Origin: Clostridiales bacterium
Lineage (GTDB): Bacteria; Bacillota; Clostridia; Oscillospirales; QAMX01
NCBI GenBank assembly: GCA_012841675.1
Contig: DUUG01000090.1
Span: forward strand, 1 to 12,270
Direction: 5' to 3'
Length of the DNA stretch: 12,270 nt
The notes beneath the pieces were generated by a model. That model saw only the letters and a list, made by a program, of their open reading frames with translations. It was not told the origin of the DNA and did not search any database. Shown one piece after another: positions 1 to 6,267 of the stretch. The position numbers and the translations under genes are program-made. Every line of letters starts with the position of its first letter. The stretch's first letter is position 1.

Positions 1-81
1 GGATTCCGTTTGTATGCCGCAGGCAGAGCAGAAAAAAATAAAAATCGCGCATAGAAACAGACCGAAACCTTTTCTTTTCAT
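1..81 (-). CDS. Lipoprotein, N-terminal fragment (runs off left edge)
   Basis: The first 27 codons of a minus-strand gene are visible; the rest lies beyond the window. The start is the ATG at 79-81, preceded by a purine-rich AGAGGGGG about 8-10 bases upstream. The peptide has a classic lipoprotein signal: a basic start (MKRK), a hydrophobic core (roughly residues 6-17), then Ser-Ala-Cys-Gly with the likely lipidated Cys at residue 21. This predicts export and anchoring to the outer face of the cytoplasmic membrane. Function cannot be told from so short a piece; substrate-binding proteins and cell-envelope lipoproteins are common possibilities. It lies downstream of the ABC operon on the same strand, but an intervening terminator and its own promoter make it a separate transcription unit. 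The signal peptide is clear; the product identity is unknown. Confidence 0.7.
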   Translation of the reverse strand, partial: MKRKGFGLFLCAIFIFFCSACGIQTES

Positions 82-128
82 TGGAGTTTCCCCCTCTATT
101 GCAAATGCAAATCAATCGCAACAAGTTA

Positions 129-158
129 AGTATACAACTCTCGCATAACATTTGTCAA
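129..158 (-). promoter_or_regulatory. Sigma-A type promoter of the left-edge lipoprotein gene
   Basis: On the minus strand a perfect -35 TTGACA (153-158) is followed after 18 bases by TATACT (129-134), a 5/6 match to the -10 consensus. Transcription would start near 122, leaving a leader of about 40 bases before the ATG at 81. The site lies just past the ABC operon terminator, which fits an independent transcription unit. Confidence 0.7.
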
Positions 159-176
159 TCAGATCTTTAATTAAAA

Positions 177-210
177 ATAAAGCCGATGCAAAAATTTGCA
201 TCGGCTTTAT
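177..210 (-). terminator. Rho-independent terminator of the ABC export operon
   Basis: A near-perfect inverted repeat has arms of up to 16 bp (177-192 and 195-210) around the core GCCGATGC/GCATCGGC. On the minus strand the hairpin is followed by a T-rich run (TTTATTTTT). It lies about 20 bases past the stop codon of the last ABC gene. The plus strand also has a short T-run after the stem, but no plus-strand gene ends here. Confidence 0.9.
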
Positions 211-230
211 TATGTTAACAAAAACAACCA

Positions 231-1136
231 TTATTCCGAAATTTTGGCAGGCTCTTCCGTCAATAGAACGATTTTTTCGCCTTCCAACACAGAGAGCATC
301 CGCCCCGGCACAGAAATAGAAAGGGAATCCAGATACTCCTGCGGAAGTTGTAGACGGCCCGCACGGTCAAGCACCAGCCATTCCGTGTGGGTTTTATCTC
401 TAAGTATCTGCTGCTGTTGCTGCAACGCGGCCAGCTCATCGGAATAGCTTATCCTGCGGATAAACTCACTGCTGGTGCGCCCGTCGCGGATGTTAACCAC
501 TCGGTCCACCTTGGAAGACAAACGATTGTCGTGGGTAACGATGACAATGGTCTGATTTAACTGCCGGTTTAAGTCCCGGAAAATGTCAAAAATCAAATCT
601 GCCGTTTTGGAATCCACCGAACCCGTCGGCTCGTCAGCCAGCAACAGCGCCGGCTCGTTGGCAAGTGCTATGGCAATGGCAACCCGCTGCTGCTCACCGC
701 CGGAAAGCTGGTCCAGACGGTTTTTGCGTCGATTGTAAAGGCCTACCATTTCCAAAAGCTCGCCGGCGCGCCTGCGTTTGTCCTTGCGGCCGGACAGCAC
801 CATTGGCTGTATGACGTTTTCCTCTGCGGTTAAATAGGGAAGCAGATTGCGGGCGTTGTTTTGCCAGACAAAACCGACGGTTTCCCGCTTGTAGATCACG
901 CGATCCTTAGGCTTCATCTTTAGCATATCGCGCCCGTCCACAAACAGTCGCCCGGCTGTCGGCACGTCCAAACCGCCCAGAATGTTCAAAAGCGTGGATT
1001 TGCCGCTTCCGCTTTTGCCGATCATCGCCATCATTTCGCCTTTTTCCACCGTCAGATCCAGTCCTTGAAGCGCAATTACTTCGATTTCACTGGTTTTATA
1101 AATTTTCACCAGATTCTCGCATTCAATCATTGCCAT
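231..1136 (-). CDS. ABC transporter ATPase with C-terminal AbrB-like domain
   Basis: This is the second ATPase of the export operon, 301 aa from the ATG at 1136. That start is preferred over the ATG at 1151 because GGAGG lies 8 bases upstream of it. It overlaps the end of the preceding ATPase gene by 14 bases, suggesting translational coupling. The ABC domain is complete: Walker A GKSGSGKST (40-48), Q-loop Gln92 in the unusual context WQNNARNLLPYLTA, signature LSGGEQ (144-149), Walker B LLLADE (164-169) and H-loop His202. It should power the neighbouring FtsX-type permease from the cytoplasmic side. Most LolD/MacB-type ATPases end near residue 225-235. This one continues through a Gln-rich linker (QQQQQ, about 239-243) into a 50-residue tail. 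Residues 253-292 (LDRAGRLQLP, then GRMLSVLEGEKIVLL) resemble an AbrB/SpoVT/MazE swapped-hairpin domain. ATPase identity is certain; the tail assignment is a motif-based inference. Confidence 0.95.
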   Translation of the reverse strand: MAMIECENLVKIYKTSEIEVIALQGLDLTVEKGEMMAMIGKSGSGKSTLLNILGGLDVPTAGRLFVDGRDMLKMKPKDRVIYKRETVGFVWQNNARNLLPYLTAEENVIQPMVLSGRKDKRRRAGELLEMVGLYNRRKNRLDQLSGGEQQRVAIAIALANEPALLLADEPTGSVDSKTADLIFDIFRDLNRQLNQTIVIVTHDNRLSSKVDRVVNIRDGRTSSEFIRRISYSDELAALQQQQQILRDKTHTEWLVLDRAGRLQLPQEYLDSLSISVPGRMLSVLEGEKIVLLTEEPAKISE

Positions 1137-1809
1137 CGACAAGTCCTCCATCCGACAGGGTATATACGCGATCGGCCAATTCTAAAATATTGGGGTCGTG
1201 TGTCGTCATCACAATCGTTAAACCCTGCTCAGAAATTAACCGCTTGAAAATATTCAATACCTGTATTCCCATAGCCGTATCCAGTTCCGCCGTCGGTTCG
1301 TCGGCAAAGAGAATTTTCGGGTTGTGCGCATATCCCCGAACAATGGCAACACGCTGCTGCTCACCGCCGGAGAGTTCATATGCCGCATGGCGCATTCGCT
1401 TGCCAAGGCCAATTTCTTTCAGGCTTTTTTCTGCCATTTTCCGGTTGTTGGAAGAAAACATCCCTGCTATGCGAAGCCCATACTCCACATTTTCCAGCGC
1501 CGTCATATCGGGCATCAGGGCCACCGATTGAAACACAAACCCCATTTCCTTGCCTCGCAGCCGGTCGCGCTGCCCTTCGCTAAGCGCCGTTATCTCCATA
1601 TCCTGGAAAAACGCACGGCCCGAGGTGGGCAAATCCAGACCGCCTAGGATGTTTAACAACGTCGTCTTCCCGGAACCGGAGGGACCGCGCAAAACCGTCA
1701 AAGAACGCTGCGGCACAGAGATAGACACATTGTTTAACGCACGCACCTCGCCGGCGCCGGAGCGAAAGATACGAGTTACCCCTTCCGTTCGAAGGATCAC
1801 CGGTTCCAT
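1123..1809 (-). CDS. ABC transporter ATPase, LolD/MacB-like
   Basis: First ATPase of the pair, 228 aa, the usual length for a stand-alone LolD/MacB/YknY-type ATP-binding subunit. All motifs are intact: Walker A GPSGSGKTT (42-50), Q-loop Gln94, signature LSGGE (146-150), Walker B ILFADE (166-171), D-loop ELD and H-loop His204. The ATG at 1809 is chosen because AGGAG lies 8 bases upstream, inside the last codons of the permease gene. A GTG at 1818 would have no room for a ribosome site. It starts 5 bases after the permease stop and overlaps the next ATPase gene, so the three genes are probably co-translated. It likely pairs with the second, non-identical ATPase to energise the double-FtsX permease. 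It lacks the C-terminal extension of its partner. Substrate unknown. Confidence 0.95.
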   Translation of the reverse strand: MEPVILRTEGVTRIFRSGAGEVRALNNVSISVPQRSLTVLRGPSGSGKTTLLNILGGLDLPTSGRAFFQDMEITALSEGQRDRLRGKEMGFVFQSVALMPDMTALENVEYGLRIAGMFSSNNRKMAEKSLKEIGLGKRMRHAAYELSGGEQQRVAIVRGYAHNPKILFADEPTAELDTAMGIQVLNIFKRLISEQGLTIVMTTHDPNILELADRVYTLSDGGLVDGND

Positions 1810-1814
1810 CTCTA

Positions 1815-4670
1815 TCACTCCTCTCCCAGCTTAACGGCCCGGTCAATCTTCAAATGTATCGCCATTACAGAAAGAATGGTGAAACAGACAAGCAACATGC
1901 CGACCATAATAGCCAACACGGTCAGCAGATCCTTACTGCTGGACAGCATACGAAAAGCAACCGTCTGATCGGGCAAAGAGTATTGCAGCGCCAACAGCGG
2001 CACAAAGAAAAGGCTTCCTAATTTCCCGATAAACACGCCTGCCACCGTTGCCATGCCGGAAACCAAAAGCTGCTCTGCCACTAGCATAGATAGAATGCCG
2101 CCCTTGCGCATACCCAGAGCCCGGGAGATACCAAACTGAAGCGTTCGGCTTTTGATGGAAATGATCCAATAGATCATAAAGCCCATGGCGCAAATCGCAA
2201 CAGAAACGAGGAAAGCGACACTTAACATTCCGTTAGTACCCTGTAAGACCGGGTCGTTCTTTTCACCAATCATTCGGTCAGCGGCAGATGAAATGGAAGT
2301 TAGGCCGAAATCGCTATTTTTCAGCGCCTCATACAGCTCGATATCGGAAACACCGTCTGCCTTTCGAATCCAGAAATGATACGGACGAACCGGATTTTCG
2401 GCAAAAAGCGCTCCCATGTTGGCCACAACCAAATCCTGCGGAATCACCTTTCCTTTGCTGTTTACGGTAAAAGAGCTGTATCCCGGCCAACTGTCCACAA
2501 CGGCGATAACCTTCCCTTTGAGAATGCCGGGCATGGTAGCTATATTGATCTCATCACCGATTTTCAGACGCATGGCATCCATTAAACCCCGTGAGACAAT
2601 CACACCTTCCGGATACGACATCATCGAGTTGAGGTATTCGTTGATATGATACGCATTCTGGTCCCAGACAGGAGATATGGTTTTGCCGAATTCGTAGGGG
2701 TCAATGGCCATAAAGAAGTTGTCCCGGTCAATATAACTCCCCAGGCGCACATTTACGCTGGATTGCGAGTAAACCCTAGCCGCACTTTCCACCTCGGGTA
2801 GCTTGATAAGGGCTTCGGGAAACAACTCATAAAAACGCACCTGCACGGACTGGATGACAACGCCCTCATCCTCCATGATGACCTTTCCGCCCGTTTCGTC
2901 CAGCCGGCCGAATACTTCCTTCCCGTTATAGTCATAGTGCTTCCAGCGGGGCATGTATTGGGCATCGGCTCCCACAGAGTAGTAAACGTTGTTCTCAATA
3001 TGTGTATTGATGGAGTGGGCCGCATCGGCACTAAACAAACCGACCGAAAGCGTTAGAATTAAAAACAACATAACGCCCGAATAATCTCTGTTGCGCGCAA
3101 TGCGGTTCAACGAAGCATATATGCCTGCCGGCCAAATTTGACGCCCCACCGCAAAAATGGCCCACACAATATAAGGATAGATGCGCAGGAACAGCATTCC
3201 CGCACCCAAAGCAAACAGCGTCGAAGCGCCGTAAAGCAAAAAGTCGGTGTTCTGTGTGGTGGCCGCCAGTCCGGTCGCCTGCGCCAATCGACGGGTCATC
3301 TCCATAGAGTAGAATGAATAAGCTGCCAGACCTAGAAATAGGAAATCAAGGAAATACCGCTGCCAGAATGGGCGTTTCAGGCGGTTTTTCTTCCGTTTTG
3401 TATCCAAAATATTGCCGCCAATGCCCAAAACGGCAGGTAGCATCATGATAACAACAAACAATAGCGCCGCAGATATAGCCATAATCACGGCAACAGGCTT
3501 AACCACAAGCGGAAGCGCCGTTCGATTTACAAAGGTGAGAAAGCCGTTGGAAGCGCCAATCATCCTAACAATAACAAGTCCAAGCGGAGGACCGGCCAGA
3601 AGGGCTGTTCCGGCAAGAAGTAAGCTTTCAATGCCATACAGCCTTATAATATGCCGGCGCCCGGCACCACGGCTTTTCAAAAGAGCGATCTCACTTTGCT
3701 CACTTTGAAGCTTTAAATTGGCTACCATAATCACATAATAGCCGAGTATGATGAAAATCGGAACCACCAGCATATACAGGTTCACCATGACCTGCCTGCG
3801 AAGCGTTTGAAACTCCGCCAAAACGGATTCTCCGCTAAATGTGATTTTATCCGTGCCGGTGGCGTTTAAAATGGCTCGGCGTTGGGAGCTGATGCCTTCA
3901 ATCAGCAGGTCCACATTGTCCGTATCAATGGCCATATAGTCGTAGGCACGATACCAAAAAGAAACTGTAAAATGGCGCGAAAATGGCGGTTCCGCGGCAA
4001 TCCTGCGCTCAAAATACTCTTTTCCGCAATAAATCGTGCCGAGACTCGTGTCCAGGTTCATATGCCAGAAGGGATCATGGTTGTCCTTAGGCTCCACCAT
4101 GCCGACAACCATGATTTTAATTCCCTCTTCATCAGGGAACATACTGTCAAACTCTGTTATCTCGTTCATTACGACTTTACTGCGAACCAGAAACTTCTTG
4201 TTGGCAACAACTTCAAGCACGCCATCGTCCCGGTTGGGGTCATACATCCGCCCTACCGTTACATTGACGTGTTCCTCCAGATTTTCAACGTAGTTAAATA
4301 CAAGACGTTCATACCGCTTGGTGCGCGGATCAATGACCCGGTCAAACATTTCAAATCGGTATATGCGCCCGCCTGTCAAAACCGGAAGATCAATATGCTC
4401 CTTGCTGGCAAACAAATTTTCCACCGTCGAAACCATGGCGGCGGAATCCTTGGTTCGGCTCGACATTTGGTATTCAAACGTCAAGTACCCGGGCATGATT
4501 CCGGTTTTCAGTTGGCTTTCTGCCATGTTTTTCTGAAAAACCCGCTGCAATATGCCGTTAGCATATACGGGAATACAAAATGCAATGGCCACAGCCAGCA
4601 CCAGTCCTGCCAGCAAGGAAATCGCTTTCCATCGGTTTCCTGTTAGCCGGCGAATCACAACTCTCAGCAT
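1815..4670 (-). CDS. Large FtsX-family ABC permease (two FtsX domains)
   Basis: A 951-aa membrane protein of the MacB/FtsX mechanotransmission class. Segments that look membrane-spanning lie near residues 16-36, 297-318, 348-370, 389-417, 440-456, 476-506, 531-549, 814-838, 862-897 and 914-938, about ten in all. FtsX-like domains are seen around 295-420 (with SEIALLKSRGAGRRHIIRLY) and 810-945 (with LQFGISRALGMRKGGILSM). Each is preceded by a large extracytoplasmic region (about 40-290 and 555-805). It is thus an internally duplicated permease able to form a transport unit without a second copy. AAGGAG lies 9 bases before the ATG at 4670. It starts 26 bases after the adaptor stop and ends 5 bases before the first ATPase. 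The context indicates a tripartite-like exporter or envelope-stress pump; the substrate cannot be inferred. Permeases this long normally work with MacB-like ATPases, as here. Confidence 0.93.
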   Translation of the reverse strand: MLRVVIRRLTGNRWKAISLLAGLVLAVAIAFCIPVYANGILQRVFQKNMAESQLKTGIMPGYLTFEYQMSSRTKDSAAMVSTVENLFASKEHIDLPVLTGGRIYRFEMFDRVIDPRTKRYERLVFNYVENLEEHVNVTVGRMYDPNRDDGVLEVVANKKFLVRSKVVMNEITEFDSMFPDEEGIKIMVVGMVEPKDNHDPFWHMNLDTSLGTIYCGKEYFERRIAAEPPFSRHFTVSFWYRAYDYMAIDTDNVDLLIEGISSQRRAILNATGTDKITFSGESVLAEFQTLRRQVMVNLYMLVVPIFIILGYYVIMVANLKLQSEQSEIALLKSRGAGRRHIIRLYGIESLLLAGTALLAGPPLGLVIVRMIGASNGFLTFVNRTALPLVVKPVAVIMAISAALLFVVIMMLPAVLGIGGNILDTKRKKNRLKRPFWQRYFLDFLFLGLAAYSFYSMEMTRRLAQATGLAATTQNTDFLLYGASTLFALGAGMLFLRIYPYIVWAIFAVGRQIWPAGIYASLNRIARNRDYSGVMLFLILTLSVGLFSADAAHSINTHIENNVYYSVGADAQYMPRWKHYDYNGKEVFGRLDETGGKVIMEDEGVVIQSVQVRFYELFPEALIKLPEVESAARVYSQSSVNVRLGSYIDRDNFFMAIDPYEFGKTISPVWDQNAYHINEYLNSMMSYPEGVIVSRGLMDAMRLKIGDEINIATMPGILKGKVIAVVDSWPGYSSFTVNSKGKVIPQDLVVANMGALFAENPVRPYHFWIRKADGVSDIELYEALKNSDFGLTSISSAADRMIGEKNDPVLQGTNGMLSVAFLVSVAICAMGFMIYWIISIKSRTLQFGISRALGMRKGGILSMLVAEQLLVSGMATVAGVFIGKLGSLFFVPLLALQYSLPDQTVAFRMLSSSKDLLTVLAIMVGMLLVCFTILSVMAIHLKIDRAVKLGEE

Positions 4671-4696
4671 GTGCCCGTTCTCCTTTTTTTGCCGGG

Positions 4697-5716
4697 TTAA
4701 TAAATAATAAGGTCTCCGTCAGTAATGCCAGAAAGAATTTCAACCTCGTCGCTGCTCATGATACCGACTTTCACATCTCTTTCCTGCTTATACCCGTCGG
4801 CAAAAACATAAACATATGTACGCGAACCCATAGTCTGCAATGCGCGCCGAGGCACGGCTATGGTGTTTTCGCTTTTCTCCAAAACGAAACGAATATCTAC
4901 CTGCCTGCCAAGCTCAATATCTTCAGGCAGCGGCTCGAGGGACTTCAGCACGGCCTGCTTCACGATTGTATTGCCTAAAGGCGTTTCGATTACTTCTAGG
5001 GGATACACTTTGCCGGAAGGATCGTTGCGAATCACACCTTCGCATATGGCACCCAGCGGAAGCTCTTCTCCACGATTTCCCAAATACCGAAGGACAAGCT
5101 CTGATGTGTCCGCCACCGTACAGACAACGTCTCCTCCCACCGGCGCATTTAACGTCATTTCCCGGCGATAGATGATGCGGCCCGTGACAGGGGAGAAAAA
5201 CTGGGTGGCCGCCAGTTGAGCCTCCAACTTTTTTAAATTGCGGCGCGCCAAATAAATATCCAGCTCGGCCTGCTTCCAGGCAACTACATCCATTTCCCCA
5301 TTTTTATACTGTTCTCTTGCTTTTGCATATCTAAGCTCGGCAATCTCAGTGCGAAGCCGTGTTTCTTCCAAGCTTTCTTTGATATGCTCGTTTTGAAGCT
5401 CGAGCAACAGTTGGCCTTCTTCCACCCAGTCGCCCTCTTTAAAATGAATTGCGGTCAAAATACCACCAGGATTTGTATCCACGGAAACGTTGGTTTGGTT
5501 GGCGGCTTCAACAACCGCATAACCGGAAATGGTATTTTCAATGGTTTTCCGCTCAGCCGGATATGTAATATATTCAATACGCCGCGTTTCAATAAGCGGC
5601 GGCGGAAGTCTTTCCTCCTCCGTTGGAAACAGCGCACCGCAGCCCGCGGTCAACAGCATCGTTCCGACCAGAACCAAAACACAAATTCGTTTGAACCCAC
5701 CATGGAACTTACTCAT
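4697..5716 (-). CDS. Lipoprotein membrane-fusion (HlyD/MacA-like) adaptor
   Basis: A 339-aa periplasmic-adaptor-type protein. The chosen ATG at 5716 follows AAGGGGTG at good spacing. A longer frame opening at 5785 would start inside the promoter -10 region and is rejected. The signal peptide ends in a lipobox LTAGC (22-26), so Cys26 is probably lipidated and the protein anchored outside the membrane. The order fits the family: a lipoyl-like half (about 70-110, with GGILTAIHFKEGDWVEEGQLL), a helical hairpin (about 112-170, LRTEIAELRYAKAREQY), the second lipoyl half (about 173-205, FFSPVTGRI), then beta-barrel and membrane-proximal parts ending in a typical GDLIIY. It heads the four-gene ABC operon and would couple to the FtsX permease, as YknX does with YknYZ in Bacillus. 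An outer-membrane partner is not expected in a monoderm. Confidence 0.9.
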   Translation of the reverse strand: MSKFHGGFKRICVLVLVGTMLLTAGCGALFPTEEERLPPPLIETRRIEYITYPAERKTIENTISGYAVVEAANQTNVSVDTNPGGILTAIHFKEGDWVEEGQLLLELQNEHIKESLEETRLRTEIAELRYAKAREQYKNGEMDVVAWKQAELDIYLARRNLKKLEAQLAATQFFSPVTGRIIYRREMTLNAPVGGDVVCTVADTSELVLRYLGNRGEELPLGAICEGVIRNDPSGKVYPLEVIETPLGNTIVKQAVLKSLEPLPEDIELGRQVDIRFVLEKSENTIAVPRRALQTMGSRTYVYVFADGYKQERDVKVGIMSSDEVEILSGITDGDLIIY

Positions 5717-5734
5717 ACTTGCACCCCTTATACC

Positions 5735-5752
5735 GGCAGGAAACTTTCTGCC
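5735..5752. repeat. Imperfect inverted repeat in the ABC operon leader
   Basis: GGCAG and CTGCC arms flank an AAA/TTT core in an 18-base imperfect palindrome. It lies between the predicted transcription start (about 5777) and the adaptor ribosome site. It could be a small RNA hairpin or a repressor operator placed downstream of the promoter. Only the symmetry is visible; no regulator gene sits beside it. Confidence 0.35.
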
Positions 5753-5783
5753 CCTCCTAACGCATTCTTGGCAACATTGCGTC

Positions 5784-5812
5784 ATTATAACAAAATAAAT
5801 TTACATTGTCTA
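5784..5812 (-). promoter_or_regulatory. Sigma-A type promoter of the ABC export operon
   Basis: On the minus strand TAGACA (5807-5812, 5/6 match to the -35 consensus) is followed after exactly 17 bases by a perfect TATAAT (5784-5789). The expected start is near 5777, giving a leader of about 60 bases before the adaptor ATG. No further strong terminator was seen between the four downstream genes. Confidence 0.75.
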
Positions 5813-5830
5813 AATATTAACGGATAAAAT
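5801..5830 (+). promoter_or_regulatory. Possible promoter of the DUF1540 gene
   Basis: TTACAT (5801-5806, 4/6) and TAAAAT (5825-5830, 5/6) are spaced by 18 bases on the plus strand, about 55 bases before the ATG. This site would overlap the -35 of the divergent ABC promoter. The -35 is weak, and an alternative sigma factor could be used instead, so the call is tentative. Confidence 0.35.
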
Positions 5831-5886
5831 ATGAACCAGTTGTGTAATACTAATACCGGCGCTACAATTTGAAAGGAGCGTTATCC

Positions 5887-6219
5887 ATGCATCAAACCAC
5901 GGAATTAAACTGCAGCGTTTTAAGCTGCGCCTATAATAACAACCTGAAGCAAAAATGCTGTCTGACGGATATTTTGATAGAAGGCGACAGCGCACCTGTG
6001 GCAGACCAGACCCGTTGCGCATCCTTTGATCCTAAATTTGACAGCAATCCTGTGCCGGAAAGCTGTTCCACGACAAAGGATGCCTTTATTGCCTGCTCTG
6101 CGACACTTTGCACCTTTAACGAAAATGAAGCGTGTATCGCGAAGGAAATCACAGTCGACTCGACAAAAGATACCCAAAGCAGCACGCAGACCCGCTGTCA
6201 GAGCTTCCGTCGTCTATAA
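5887..6219 (+). CDS. Small cysteine-rich protein with two DUF1540 units
   Basis: The only plus-strand gene: 110 aa from the ATG at 5887, with GAAAGGAG about 8 bases upstream. Two copies of a short cysteine motif are seen. Unit 1 is around 8-46 (Cys 9, 14, 24/25, 44; LNCSVLSCAYNNN then TRCASF). Unit 2 is around 69-106 (Cys 70, 75, 83, 104; FIACSATLCTFNEN then TRCQSF). Both match the pattern C-x4-C-x(N/E)N-...-C-...-T-x-C-x-(S/T)F of DUF1540, found mainly in Clostridia and Bacilli and of unknown function. Four conserved cysteines per unit suggest metal binding, but this is inference. There is no signal peptide or membrane segment, so it is probably cytoplasmic. The units are joined by an approximately 22-residue linker. 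It diverges from the ABC operon and converges on the degV-family gene. Confidence 0.85.
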   Translation: MHQTTELNCSVLSCAYNNNLKQKCCLTDILIEGDSAPVADQTRCASFDPKFDSNPVPESCSTTKDAFIACSATLCTFNENEACIAKEITVDSTKDTQSSTQTRCQSFRRL

Positions 6220-6228
6220 GCTATACGA

Positions 6229-6267
6229 AAAAAATGCCGGTATGTCTAAGACATTCCGGCATTTTTT
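6229..6267. terminator. Bidirectional terminator between DUF1540 and degV-family genes
   Basis: A long hairpin has arms AAAAAATGCCGG (6229-6240) and CCGGCATTTTTT (6256-6267). One T-T mismatch follows, then a further ATGTC/GACAT stem with a three-base loop. There is a T-run on both strands: TTTTTT at 6262-6267 on plus, and the complement of the A-run from 6228 on minus. It begins 9 bases after the DUF1540 stop and abuts the degV-family stop at 6268, so it can serve both convergent genes. Confidence 0.93.

Noticed and set aside
411..425. Short CTG/TTG triplet run as a possible microsatellite
   Set aside because: It simply encodes the five glutamines of the ATPase linker and is too short and imperfect to be a repeat array.
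3882..4646. Plus-strand open frame of 254 codons
   Set aside because: It lies wholly antisense to the FtsX permease, has no ribosome site or recognisable domain, and the permease frame shows clear family features.
5717..5785. N-terminal extension of the adaptor from an upstream ATG at 5785
   Set aside because: The start would overlap the TATAAT of the promoter, and the lipoprotein signal with a good ribosome site begins at 5716.
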